Of a stretch of 64,000 nt of DNA, positions 27,564-35,982 are shown one piece after another. The stretch is from positions 620,001-684,000 of the forward strand of contig NZ_CATYWO010000002.1 of assembly GCF_958405655.1 (NCBI RefSeq). Direction: 5' to 3'. Made by a program: the position numbers and the translations under genes. Positions within the stretch are counted from its first letter, which is position 1; every line of letters starts with the position of its first letter. This stretch comes from Ralstonia condita (GTDB taxonomy: Bacteria > Pseudomonadota > Gammaproteobacteria > Burkholderiales > Burkholderiaceae). The notes beneath the pieces were generated by a model. It ran no database searches, had not been told where the DNA came from, and worked only from the letters and a program-made list of their open reading frames with translations.

Positions 27564-28391
27564 ATGATGAAACTCCGCCACGCCGCCACCGGCGCCCTGC
27601 TCGCTGCGCTTGCCACCTTTGCCCACGCCGAGCACCCGATCTGCACGATCGTGGCTGATGCCGCTACGGGCACGGTCGTCCTGCACGAAGGCAAGTGCGA
27701 TGAGCGGGTGACGCCCGCTTCGACCTTCAAGCTGGCGCTGGCTGTCATGGGGTTTGATCACGGCTTCCTCAAGGACGAGCACACCCCCGTCGAGCACTTC
27801 AGGCGCGGTGACCCCGACTGGGGTGGCGAAGCCTGGCACCAGCCCATCGACCCGGCGCTGTGGCTTCAATATTCGGTGGTCTGGTATTCGCAGCGCATTA
27901 CGCATGCGATGGGCGCGCAGACGTTCCAGGCCTACGTGCGTAAGCTCGGCTACGGCAACATGGACGTGAGCGGCGACCCGGGCAAGCACAACGGCATGGA
28001 CCGCTCGTGGATCACCTCGTCGCTGAAGATCTCGCCGCAAGAGCAGGTCGACTTCATGCGCAGGATCGTCAACCGGCAGCTGCCGGTGTCCGCGCACACC
28101 TACGAGATGGTCGACCGTACCGTGCAGACCTGGCAGGTGCCGGGCGGCTGGGCCGTGCAGGGCAAGACGGGCACCGCCGGCCCGGCGCCAGGCAATACGT
28201 CACCTGATGGCACGTGGGACCAGGCGCACGCTTACGGCTGGTTTGTCGGCTGGGCCAAGAAGGGTGATAAGACGTATGTATTCGCCAACCTCATCCAGGA
28301 CGACAAGGTGGAGCCGACCTCGGGCGGCATCCGCTCGCGCGATGCGCTGCTTGCCCGCCTGCCGGAAGTGCTGGCCTTTGCGGGGCATTGA
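27564..28391 (+). CDS. blaOXA-22: Class D beta-lactamase, OXA-22 family
   Basis: A 275-residue periplasmic serine beta-lactamase with a signal peptide cleaved near residue 22 (AHA-EHP). The class D motifs are all present: S53-T-F-K56 with the carboxylated lysine, S104-V-V, Y130-G-N and K201-T-G. ATG 27564 has GAGG 7 nt upstream; the next codon is also ATG. Length and sequence match the chromosomal OXA-22 group of Ralstonia pickettii as I recall it, so this is intrinsic rather than acquired. It hydrolyses penicillins and some cephalosporins. The exact allele number needs database comparison. Confidence 0.93.
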   Translation: MMKLRHAATGALLAALATFAHAEHPICTIVADAATGTVVLHEGKCDERVTPASTFKLALAVMGFDHGFLKDEHTPVEHFRRGDPDWGGEAWHQPIDPALWLQYSVVWYSQRITHAMGAQTFQAYVRKLGYGNMDVSGDPGKHNGMDRSWITSSLKISPQEQVDFMRRIVNRQLPVSAHTYEMVDRTVQTWQVPGGWAVQGKTGTAGPAPGNTSPDGTWDQAHAYGWFVGWAKKGDKTYVFANLIQDDKVEPTSGGIRSRDALLARLPEVLAFAGH

Positions 28392-28400
28392 TCGAGGGCG

Positions 28401-29126
28401 CTATGCATGACGATGTCCGGCGTCGCTGCGCACCGTTGCTTCATCCACGCCCAGGCGCTGATGCAGTTCTTGCCAGCCCTTGGGCGTGACCAGCACCGCG
28501 CGTGAGTTGCGTGCCCGCAGCATCCAACCCGCATCGCACAGACGACGCAGGAAATGCACGCCCAACGGCCCCGCCAGGTGGTGCGCGCGCTCGGTCCAGT
28601 CCAGGCATTGCCGCGCCAGGCCGCGTCGCGTCGGGCGGATGTCCTGCACATTGAGCCCCACGTCGCCAAACCACGCGATGCCCGCGGGCGTGATCTCGTA
28701 TTGCTTGTCTGGCATCGGCAGCAGATAGCCGTGTGATTGCAGCGCCTGTGTGACGGCTACGCCTACCTGCCCCGCAAGGTGGTCATAGCAGCAGCGGCAG
28801 AAGCCCAGTTCGCGCGCTGTCGGGCTGGGCGTGGTCCGGCGTACCACGGCCGAGGGCGTGATCGCGGCCAGATGTTCCAGCGCTTGCGCCACATGCTCGC
28901 CCGCTAACCGGAAGTACTTGTGGCGCCCCTCGGTTTCCACCACCACCAAGCCACCGTCGAGCAACTTGGCCAGGTGCGTGCTGGCCGTCTGCGCGGTGAT
29001 ACCAGCCGCATGGGCAAGCTCGCCCGCAGGCAACGCGTGCCCGTCAAGCAGGGCGGTGAGCATGGCGGCACGCGCGGGGTCGGCAAGCAGGAACGCCGTG
29101 CCGGAAAAGCTGTTCGGATGCGACAT
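28401..29126 (-). CDS. ArsR-type winged-helix regulator
   Basis: A 241-residue regulator. The N-terminal ArsR HTH covers about 10-85 (LADPARAAMLTALLDG, ITAQTASTHLAKLLDGGLV, HKYFRLAG). The long C-terminal part has a CRCCYDH cluster near 108-114 and a second winged-helix-like segment, seen in larger ArsR relatives. It is divergent from the DHA2 efflux gene, which it probably represses. Its 3' end lies 9 nt from blaOXA, convergent with it. The cysteine cluster could sense metals or oxidants. Confidence 0.85.
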   Translation of the reverse strand: MSHPNSFSGTAFLLADPARAAMLTALLDGHALPAGELAHAAGITAQTASTHLAKLLDGGLVVVETEGRHKYFRLAGEHVAQALEHLAAITPSAVVRRTTPSPTARELGFCRCCYDHLAGQVGVAVTQALQSHGYLLPMPDKQYEITPAGIAWFGDVGLNVQDIRPTRRGLARQCLDWTERAHHLAGPLGVHFLRRLCDAGWMLRARNSRAVLVTPKGWQELHQRLGVDEATVRSDAGHRHA

Positions 29127-29174
29127 GTCGGACTCCTTGTCATGTGGCCATTCTAGGGAGCCTCTTGCCGCGAT

Positions 29175-29194
29175 GCTTCGACACGCATCGAAGC
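29175..29194. promoter_or_regulatory. Putative ArsR operator
   Basis: A perfect 7-bp inverted repeat, GCTTCGA (29175-29181) and TCGAAGC (29188-29194), spaced by 6 bp, lies midway between the divergent regulator and efflux genes. Confidence 0.55.
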
Positions 29195-29247
29195 GTTGCC
29201 CGGGGCGCGGGCACTACGCTGGGGTCATCGCTTTCAGGGCCCCCGAT

Positions 29248-30624
29248 ATGGATGCCGTCACGATGCAACCCACGCACGCCGATACCGTACCCCGCAAGTG
29301 GCTGGTGCTGTGTGTGCTCTCCATGGCGGTGCTGGTCGCGCAGATCGACACAGCCGTGGTGAACTTGGCCGTACGGCCGATCGGACAGTTCTTCCATGCG
29401 GATGTCGGTCCGCTGCAATGGGTGATCGATGCCTACAACCTTGCCTACGCTGCACTGCTGCTCAGCGGCGGCCTGCTGGCCGATCTGTATGGGCGCCGAC
29501 GCGCGTTCGTGACAGGCGCGGCGGTGTTCTCGGTGGCGTCGGTGCTGTGTGCCCTGGCCGCTTCCATCGGCTGGCTGATCGGTGCGCGCGCCATGGCAGG
29601 CGTGGGGGCGTCATTGCTGCTGCCCGCATCGCTGGCGATCTTGCGCGTGGTGTGGCGCGACCCTGCCGAACGCGCGCACGCGCTGGGCGTCTGGGCGGCA
29701 TGCAACGGCCTGGCCATGGCGATCGGACCAACGGCCGGCGGCTTGTTGGTGACGCACTTCGGTTGGCGCGCCGTGTTCTGGGTGGTTGTGCCCGTGAGCG
29801 TGGCCATCATGGTGCTGGCCGTGCGCGTGGTGCCCGAATCGGCAGACGCCGCGCACCGGCGCTTCGATGCCCTGGCACAGGTGCTGGGTGCGATTGCTCT
29901 GGGCGGCTTCGCGTTTGCCGCGATCGAGGCCTACCACGCGCCTACCGTGGGAGGTGGTGTGTTCGTACTTGCGCTGGCAGCGTTGGCGTGGTTTGTCCGC
30001 GTGGAAGCGCGCCACGGCAGCGCCGCGCTGGTGCCGCTCGATCTGTTTTCCGTGCGCGAGTTTCGCGGCGCCATCACTGCCACGGCCGGGATGACCTTCG
30101 GCATGTACGGCGCGCTTTTTCTGCTGCCGCTCATGTGGCAGAGCACGGGGCGCTTTACCGTGGTGGGCGCTGGTATCGCGCTGATGCCGATGGCGCTGGT
30201 CTTCATGGCGGTGTCGCCGACTTCCGGCACGGTGGCGCGCCGGGTCGGCACGCGAATGGCCACGGCTGGCGGCGTGGGCATCATTGCGCTGGGGCTGCTG
30301 GTGCTGGCCGGATTTGGCGGCGCAGTGTCGATCGTGCCGTTGGCCATCGGGCTCGCCCTGACAGGGCTCGGCATGGGCTTCGCCACCGGCCCGCTGATGG
30401 GGGCCGCCGTGGGCGCGGTCGGGCCGGAGCGTTCGGGCACGGCGTCTGCACTCGTGAACGTGGCGCGCATGAGCGGAGCCACGTTGGGCGTCGCCATGCT
30501 GGGCGCGGTGTATGCCGCGTGCGGCAGTGGCGCCGCTGGGCTGCGTGTGGCCATGCTGTGCGGGGGCCTCGTCCAACTGGCTTGCGCGGCCGTGGCCTGG
30601 CGGCATGGTGAACAACCCGGCTGA
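29248..30624 (+). CDS. MFS drug efflux transporter, DHA2 (14-TMS) family
   Basis: A 458-residue inner-membrane antiporter of the EmrB/QacA type. Visible features are DTAVVNLAVRPI in TM1, motif A GLLADLYGRRRAF, and motif C-like GPTAGGLL in TM5. The start is taken at ATG 29248 (the next in-frame ATG is 29263); the upstream open frame to 28831 is the shadow of the divergent regulator. It probably exports a hydrophobic toxic compound under control of the neighbouring ArsR-type repressor. Substrate unknown. Confidence 0.88.
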   Translation: MDAVTMQPTHADTVPRKWLVLCVLSMAVLVAQIDTAVVNLAVRPIGQFFHADVGPLQWVIDAYNLAYAALLLSGGLLADLYGRRRAFVTGAAVFSVASVLCALAASIGWLIGARAMAGVGASLLLPASLAILRVVWRDPAERAHALGVWAACNGLAMAIGPTAGGLLVTHFGWRAVFWVVVPVSVAIMVLAVRVVPESADAAHRRFDALAQVLGAIALGGFAFAAIEAYHAPTVGGGVFVLALAALAWFVRVEARHGSAALVPLDLFSVREFRGAITATAGMTFGMYGALFLLPLMWQSTGRFTVVGAGIALMPMALVFMAVSPTSGTVARRVGTRMATAGGVGIIALGLLVLAGFGGAVSIVPLAIGLALTGLGMGFATGPLMGAAVGAVGPERSGTASALVNVARMSGATLGVAMLGAVYAACGSGAAGLRVAMLCGGLVQLACAAVAWRHGEQPG

Positions 30625-30653
30625 ACGACCGCATGCTGGTATGGCGGTCGACC

Positions 30654-30683
30654 CAAAAAAATACCCGGCGAGGGGATGCCGGG
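30654..30683 (-). terminator. Minus-strand intrinsic terminator
   Basis: Stem CCCGGC (30664-30669) and GCCGGG (30678-30683), followed on the minus strand by TATTTTTTT (30662-30654). It points to leftward transcription from the 30.7-31.2 kb region, where no gene is evident. Confidence 0.7.
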
Positions 30684-30724
30684 CTAAGTGGGATGGAAAT
30701 CGCTGGATGAGAGAACGATATCGA

Positions 30725-30760
30725 GCCTTTTCATATTGATTGAAAACAATCTTAAAAGGC
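30725..30760. other. Two-tier RNA-like stem-loop
   Basis: Outer arms GCCTTTT (30725-30731) and AAAAGGC (30754-30760) enclose inner arms GATTG (30738-30742) and CAATC (30747-30751) with a four-A loop. It lies just upstream (minus strand) of the terminator at 30654-30683. Confidence 0.5.
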
Positions 30761-31251
30761 GACGCGGTCGCGGGCCATTCTTCTGGATAAACGCACGCTT
30801 GAATCGCATCTTTGAATGACGGGTTGTCACCAACCATGGTGCCGTCTGCAGGCGATGGGCGAACGATTTCCGAGTTATGAAAATCGCTGCGAACAATAAA
30901 ACATGCCGAGGCGAATGATCTCCCTGCGTCCCGCTGCATGATCGTGATCCATGCGATCGGATGCTTAAAAGATGCGAATCTGGATTCGATTCGCCCACGA
31001 CCGGACGAGGTTTTCATCGCGGCTACGCCGGGAAAATGCCCTTGGTCGTGTCAGGGATGTTTGTTGCGACGCGGCATCCGCCTCGGGCGCCATGCCGGCA
31101 GTCCGCTGCGCCCGATGGAACGCGGCCCCAGGCACTCCGTGGCTTCCGCCCGTGCATCCAGAAGCCAATCCGAGCTGCTGGAATTCGTGAAAACCCTAGG
31201 AAACCCGCGCCAACCTTAGCGATTGGTTATTTCACGCGAAAAGCCTACGCT

Positions 31252-31270
31252 TACTACGTAGTACTACGTG
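31252..31270. promoter_or_regulatory. TACGTA-type palindromic operator upstream of DUF3311-mctP
   Basis: TACTACGTAGTA (31252-31263) is a perfect 12-bp palindrome, and its right half continues into a further CTACGTG, so the TACTACG unit repeats at 9-bp spacing. It lies 170-190 bp before the transporter pair. This is probably a binding site for a dimeric activator of organic-acid uptake; the protein is not identified. Confidence 0.45.
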
Positions 31271-31440
31271 TTGTGGCTGCGTACAGGTGCGGATGGTCTT
31301 CTGTGGATGGCGCGATCAGAGTGCGCGCACAACGACAAGACGGAGAACCATTTCCAGGAATTTCCGCCTGCCATGCCTTGCGTGGCCCCTCACCGGTTCA
31401 AAACAACATCCGAAGTCCCTCGAATATCAGGAGACAACCC

Positions 31441-31620
31441 ATGAAGTTCTTACTCGCACTGCCATTCATCGGCCTGCTGTGGGTGCCGTTCTACAACCAG
31501 GAATTGCCGTCGCTATTTGGCTTTCCGTTCTTCTACTGGTACCAGTTCCTGTGGGTGCCGATCACGTCGCTGCTGATCTGGATCGTCTTCAAGAACGGCC
31601 AGAGCCAAGGAGAAGAATGA
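31441..31620 (+). CDS. DUF3311 small membrane protein
   Basis: A 59-residue protein with two hydrophobic helices (LLALPFIGLLWVPFYN and FYWYQFLWVPITSLLIWIVF) and a short polar tail. DUF3311 proteins are encoded directly before SSS-family carboxylate symporters, as here, and are thought to be an accessory subunit. The start follows an ATCAGGAGACAACCC ribosome region. The stop overlaps the symporter start (TGATG). Confidence 0.88.
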   Translation: MKFLLALPFIGLLWVPFYNQELPSLFGFPFFYWYQFLWVPITSLLIWIVFKNGQSQGEE

Positions 31621-33128
31621 TGGACGGACAGATCAACTGGACTGCGCTTGCCGTATTCGTCTTTTTCTTTGCGCTGGTGACGGTGATGGGTTTCATCGCC
31701 TCGCGCTGGCAACGTGGGCAATCTGACAAGGGCGCCCACATCGAGGAATGGGGCCTGGGCGGCCGCAACTTCGGTACCTGGATCACGTGGTTCCTGGTGG
31801 GCGGCGATTTCTACACCGCCTACACCGTGATCGCCGTGCCGGCACTCGTGTATGCGGTGGGCGCGTATGGCTTCTTTGCGCTGCCGTACACGATCCTGGT
31901 GTACCCGATCGTGTTCCTGATCATGCCCAAGCTGTGGAAAGTGGCCCATGCCAAGGGACACGTGACGGCAGCCGATGCGGTGTATGGCCGCTATGGCTCG
32001 CGTCCGCTGGAGTTTGCGGTGGCGCTCACGGGTGTGGTGGCGACGATGCCCTACATCGCCCTGCAGCTCATCGGCATGGAAGTCGTGATCAAGGCGCTGG
32101 GCCTGACGGGCGAACTGCCGCTGGCGGCAGCCTTCGTGATCCTGGCGCTGTACACGTACTCCGCCGGCTTGCGTGCACCGGCCCTCATCGCCTTCGTCAA
32201 GGACATCATGATCTACATCGTGGTGCTGGTGGCGGTGGTGCTGGTACCGGCCAAGCTCGGCGGCTACGGTGCCGTGTTTGCCCACGCGCATGATGCGTTT
32301 GCCGTGAAGGGCGGCGCCACGGGCCTGACGCTCAAGCCCGCGCAGTTCCTGCCGTTCGCCACGCTGGCCATCGGCTCCGCACTGGCGGCGTTCATGTATC
32401 CGCACACGCTCACCGGCATCTTTGCGGCGCGCAGTGCAGATACGATCCGCAAGAATGCGGTGTTCCTGCCGGCCTACACCGTGCTGCTGGGCCTGATCGC
32501 GCTGCTGGGTTTCATGGCCTACGCCGCTGGCGTCAAGGTCACCAACAACAACGACGTGGTACCTGCGCTGTTCAACGCGCTGTTCCCGAGCTGGTTCACG
32601 GGCTTCGCGTTCTCGGCCATCGCCATCGGTGCGCTGGTGCCGGCGGCAGTCATGTCGATTGGTGCGGCCAACCTCTTCACGCGTAATTTCTGGAAGCCTT
32701 ACGTGGCCCCGGACCTGTCGCACGCGGGTGAAGAAAAGGTGGCCAAGGTGATCTCGCTGATCGTCAAGGCGGGCGCGCTGGTGTTCATCCTGTTCCTGCC
32801 GACCAAGTTCGCGCTGGATCTGCAGCTGCTCGGTGGCGTGTGGATCGTGCAGACCTTCCCGTCGGTGGTGTTCGGGCTGTTCAAGCTCTCCAACCGCTTC
32901 CGCGCGCCGGCGCTGCTGGCAGGCTGGGCGGCCGGCATGATCGGCGGCAGCTGGCTGGCATTCACCGACGGCATCAAGCCCGTGCACACCTTTGTGATTG
33001 GCGGCGACAAGTACACCATCTACACGGGTCTGGCCGCACTGGCCTTCAACATTGTCGTGGCGGTGGTGGTGCAGCTGATTTTCGGCAAGCGCGGCGAAGA
33101 AGCGCCCGCGCTGCGTCAGGCAGGTTGA
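31620..33128 (+). CDS. mctP: Sodium:solute symporter, MctP-type monocarboxylate permease
   Basis: A 502-residue, roughly 13-helix transporter of the SSS family, close to rhizobial MctP, which takes up lactate, pyruvate, acetate and similar monocarboxylates. Visible signatures are GLGGRNFGTWITWFLVGGDFYTAYT near 45-70 (key residues GGRNFG and GGDFYTAYT) and GSALAAFMYPHTLTGIF. I chose ATG 31620 because AAGGAG at 31607-31612 is 7 nt away; ATG 31617 is only 4 nt away. It is translationally coupled to the DUF3311 gene. Confidence 0.9.
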   Translation: MDGQINWTALAVFVFFFALVTVMGFIASRWQRGQSDKGAHIEEWGLGGRNFGTWITWFLVGGDFYTAYTVIAVPALVYAVGAYGFFALPYTILVYPIVFLIMPKLWKVAHAKGHVTAADAVYGRYGSRPLEFAVALTGVVATMPYIALQLIGMEVVIKALGLTGELPLAAAFVILALYTYSAGLRAPALIAFVKDIMIYIVVLVAVVLVPAKLGGYGAVFAHAHDAFAVKGGATGLTLKPAQFLPFATLAIGSALAAFMYPHTLTGIFAARSADTIRKNAVFLPAYTVLLGLIALLGFMAYAAGVKVTNNNDVVPALFNALFPSWFTGFAFSAIAIGALVPAAVMSIGAANLFTRNFWKPYVAPDLSHAGEEKVAKVISLIVKAGALVFILFLPTKFALDLQLLGGVWIVQTFPSVVFGLFKLSNRFRAPALLAGWAAGMIGGSWLAFTDGIKPVHTFVIGGDKYTIYTGLAALAFNIVVAVVVQLIFGKRGEEAPALRQAG

Positions 33129-33203
33129 TTGACGCGTCTTTTAGTCAGGGGAAGGGCCGGTGCCGGAAGGTGCCCGCCCTTTCCCGTTGCACCCCTCGAC
33201 GAG

Positions 33204-33228
33204 AACCCCGCAATGCGGGGTTTTTTTT
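33204..33228 (+). terminator. Terminator of the DUF3311-mctP operon
   Basis: An 8-bp stem, AACCCCGC (33204-33211) and GCGGGGTT (33215-33222), loop AAT, runs into eight T residues. Confidence 0.93.
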
Positions 33229-33412
33229 CGCGCCCGCCAGTCGCAAGTGCCGCGTACCGTGCGCGGACGGGAGTAGAGTGAGGCTGCGGCGCCAGAGCGG
33301 TGCAGACGCCCGCGACGGTCCGGTGCCCGGTGATTCGCTGGCGCGGCGGCAATCGCGCAACGTGTTTCCAAGGGGCGTGGTCTTTTGGCTTTGAGTTGGA
33401 TAGGAGCTTGGC

Positions 33413-33811
33413 GTGCGTGACCTGCCTGGACACAAGATGATCCCGACGCCCGAGAAGACGAGTTTTCTCTGCACGCTTCCGGGGCCGAAGAGAGACATGG
33501 CGTACTCCATTACCGTGGGCTTTATCGACCCGACGCATCCGAACTGTGTGCAGTTCACCAGTTTCGTCGGTGAAGGGAGGCGGTCGTTCAGGGTGCTGGC
33601 GAGTGAGGAAGACGTACCTTCCGCCGCCCGGTGCAGCATCGAGAGTCTGTGCCGGATGGCCATCGGGCAAGTGATGCGCGACAGCCTTTATGCAATGACT
33701 GCCGTGGGCGACCACCGGCTCGACTTGCACGCGCCCCCCTGGGAAGGCGAACTCAAGCCAGCGGGCGCCCGCAGCGCCCCGAGGTCGCCCGGTCAGCGTT
33801 CACCCGGTTGA
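33413..33811 (+). CDS. Hypothetical protein
   Basis: A 132-residue protein I do not recognise. GTG 33413 has GGAG 7 nt upstream; an ATG at 33437 is an alternative. The middle part (about 30-95) looks like a small alpha+beta domain: strands SITVGFID and SFRVLAS, then helix SAARCSIESLCRMAIGQVM. The C-terminal 35 residues are Pro/Ser/Arg-rich and probably disordered. No signal peptide. It follows the mctP terminator and precedes another short hypothetical gene on the same strand. Confidence 0.6.
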   Translation: MRDLPGHKMIPTPEKTSFLCTLPGPKRDMAYSITVGFIDPTHPNCVQFTSFVGEGRRSFRVLASEEDVPSAARCSIESLCRMAIGQVMRDSLYAMTAVGDHRLDLHAPPWEGELKPAGARSAPRSPGQRSPG

Positions 33812-33928
33812 GCGCCTCACGCCGCCGCGTCATGCAAGGTCAATTGCGATTGCCATCTGGCCCCAGATAGTTCGCTGGCGCTGAGGGAAAGAGCGTACAG
33901 TGGGGCTCCCCCTCCAACGGAGTTCGCC

Positions 33929-34213
33929 ATGGATGCCTATCCGATTTGCCGCTACAAGGGGTTTGATGTCTATCCCCTCGTCTACCTGTTCGACCCGCCC
34001 CGTGAGTGGCACGAGCGGCGTCCGGACCGCTCCTACAATGCCTCCGTGTTGATCTGCCAGGCCGGCGAGCAGCCGAGCCTGGAGCATTCCCGCATCTTCC
34101 GCTTGAGCGCGACCCCGTGGGAGAACATCGGTACGGCAAAGCGTGCCGCTGCCAAGATGGCGGAAGACATCATCGATGGATTTGCGCCCGGTCTGTCCAT
34201 GGCGGTCGTGTAG
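33929..34213 (+). CDS. Hypothetical protein
   Basis: A 94-residue soluble protein I do not recognise. ATG 33929 has a good CGGAG site. The N-terminal YKGFDVYPLVYLFDPPREW and the order strand (SVLICQ), strand (RIFRLSA), helix (AAAKMAEDIIDGF) suggest a compact alpha+beta fold. The strand-helix end resembles in outline that of the hypothetical protein just upstream, so the two may be distant relatives. The stop at 34213 is 151 nt before the convergent ars operon. Confidence 0.65.
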   Translation: MDAYPICRYKGFDVYPLVYLFDPPREWHERRPDRSYNASVLICQAGEQPSLEHSRIFRLSATPWENIGTAKRAAAKMAEDIIDGFAPGLSMAVV

Positions 34214-34364
34214 TTGCGCCAGCACGGCGCGCCTGCAGACGAACAGGCGGGGGGCGCACGGATTCGTCTGCGTCGACCGTGCGGACAATCCCGGAAGCGC
34301 GAAGCACCGCCGGTTCAGACGACGCTTTGACGCTCGGACAGCGTTGTTCGACTGTCTGGCGGCG

Positions 34365-34787
34365 CTACAGAATCTTGCCAAGACACAGCGCCGCGAACTG
34401 CGATGATGCCTTCATCGCATCAGGCGCGGCGTCGCGATCGACCACGGCGTAGCCGAGCGTTTCAAAATAGCCGGAAGCCGATGTGGTCAGCAGAAACAGT
34501 TGATCGACGCCCATCGCGCGCGCGTCGCTTTCTGCACGCGCAACCAGCATACGATCGAGACCGCGGCGCCGCGCGGTCCGACGAACGGCCAGCGAGCGCA
34601 GCAGCGCCGCGCTGCCGAGCTGCTCCAGCGCGACGCAGCCCTGCAATCCCGCGTCATCCGATGCCACGACGACATGCGGAATGCGTTCGGGTCTCACGTC
34701 TTCGACGGGCAACCCCGCTTCGACAAGCAGTGCCCGGATGGCGGCAAAGTCTTGCGGGCTTGCGAGGCGGAGAACGAGAGGGCTCAT
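34365..34787 (-). CDS. arsN2: ArsN2-type GNAT acetyltransferase
   Basis: A 140-residue GCN5-family N-acetyltransferase. The acetyl-CoA loop is present as SLAVRRTARRRGLDRML, and SGYFETLGYAVVDR is typical of ArsN2. ArsN proteins sit at the end of ars operons and confer resistance to arsenical antibiotics or related compounds by N-acetylation; ArsN1 acting on arsinothricin is the established case, and ArsN2 function is less certain. It is the last gene of the arsR-arsI-arsC-acr3-arsN2 operon. Confidence 0.85.
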   Translation of the reverse strand: MSPLVLRLASPQDFAAIRALLVEAGLPVEDVRPERIPHVVVASDDAGLQGCVALEQLGSAALLRSLAVRRTARRRGLDRMLVARAESDARAMGVDQLFLLTTSASGYFETLGYAVVDRDAAPDAMKASSQFAALCLGKIL

Positions 34788-34838
34788 CGTCTGCGTGCGA
34801 ATGCCATGCGGGTCATTGAAGAGGTCGTCGTGGTCTGA

Positions 34839-35909
34839 TCAAGCGCGTTCGTACCAACCTTTGGATTGGTTGACGATCCGCACGACCAACAGCATGACCG
34901 GGACTTCAATCAGCACGCCGACGACCGTCGCGAGTGCCGCCCCAGAATGGAAACCGAAGAGGCTGATCGCGGCAGCGACCGCCAGCTCGAAAAAGTTGGA
35001 CGCACCAATGAGCGCCGACGGGCACGCGACGCTGTGCTTTTCGCCGACCGCACGATTGAGCCAGTAGGCGAGCGCCGAGTTGAAGAGCACCTGAATCAGG
35101 ATCGGCACGGCAAGCAAGGCAATGACCAGCGGCTGCTTGAGAATCGCCTCGCCCTGGAACGCGAACAGCAGCACGAGCGTCGCCAGCAGCGCGGTGATGG
35201 ACCACGGGCCGATCCTTGCCATGACCGCGTCCAATGCAGGCTGTCCTTTGGCCAGCAGGGCCTTACGCAGGGCCTGTGCCAGAAGCACCGGAATCACGAT
35301 GTAGAGCACCACTGACGTGAGCAGCGTTGCCCATGGCACGGTGATCGCCGACATGCCCAGCAGCAGGCCGACGAGCGGCGCGAACGCGATCACCATGATG
35401 CTGTCGTTCAGCGCGACTTGCGACAGCGTGAAGAGCGGGTCCCCACCGGTCAACCGGCTCCAGACGAAGACCATCGCCGTGCACGGCGCGGCAGCGAGCA
35501 GGATCAGGCCGGCGATGTAACTGTCGAGCTGCGCGGCGGGCAGCATCGGCGCAAAGAGCTGCTTGATGAACAGCCAGCCGAGAAATGCCATCGAGAACGG
35601 TTTGACGAGCCAGTTCACCACGAGCGTGACGCCGATCCCCCTGATGTGCTGACGCACCTCATGCAACGCGCCGAAGTCGACCTTGACGAGCATCGGGATG
35701 ATCATTACCCAGATCAGCAACCCGACGGGCAGGTTGACCTGCGCATACTCCATGCGGCCGATGCGCTGGAAGACGCCAGGAAACACCTGCCCAAGCGCCA
35801 TGCCAACGACGATGCACAGCGCGACCCAGACCGTCAGATAACGCTCGAAGAAGTTGATCGCGGGCTTCGCAATGACGTTGTTCGGTGGGGCTACGTTTGA
35901 GAGATGCAT
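34839..35909 (-). CDS. acr3: Arsenite efflux permease Acr3
   Basis: A 356-residue, ten-helix membrane protein of the ACR3 (BASS superfamily) group, which expels As(III) using the proton motive force. The essential cysteine lies in LAAAPCTAMVFVWSRL, and the family motif NDSIMVIAFAPLVGLLLG follows. Length and motifs are normal. It acts on arsenite produced by ArsC and arsenite released by ArsI, both encoded upstream in the same operon. Confidence 0.95.
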   Translation of the reverse strand: MHLSNVAPPNNVIAKPAINFFERYLTVWVALCIVVGMALGQVFPGVFQRIGRMEYAQVNLPVGLLIWVMIIPMLVKVDFGALHEVRQHIRGIGVTLVVNWLVKPFSMAFLGWLFIKQLFAPMLPAAQLDSYIAGLILLAAAPCTAMVFVWSRLTGGDPLFTLSQVALNDSIMVIAFAPLVGLLLGMSAITVPWATLLTSVVLYIVIPVLLAQALRKALLAKGQPALDAVMARIGPWSITALLATLVLLFAFQGEAILKQPLVIALLAVPILIQVLFNSALAYWLNRAVGEKHSVACPSALIGASNFFELAVAAAISLFGFHSGAALATVVGVLIEVPVMLLVVRIVNQSKGWYERA

Positions 35910-35982
35910 CGGGCTGCCTGAAGAAGAGAATTCACGCCGAAAGGCGCCGGTAGGCCAGGGTGGTAAGCCGCCGCGCGGCGGA

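Larger units (their letters stand above)
30625..31440. other. 816-bp region without a convincing protein gene
   Basis: It begins with a hairpin at 30626-30650 (CGACCGC/GCGGTCG), then a minus-strand terminator and a two-tier stem-loop, listed separately. Frames of 70-110 codons exist on both strands, but none has a good ribosome site or a recognisable domain. A minus-strand frame, 30684-30998, ends exactly at the terminator base and is the best protein candidate. The last 200 bp belong to the DUF3311-mctP promoter. A leftward small RNA is possible. Confidence 0.45.

Noticed and set aside
29611..31017. 468-residue minus-strand frame
   Set aside because: Most of it is the antisense shadow of the DHA2 transporter. 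Only the part beyond 30624 is free of a gene, and it has no ribosome site or domain.
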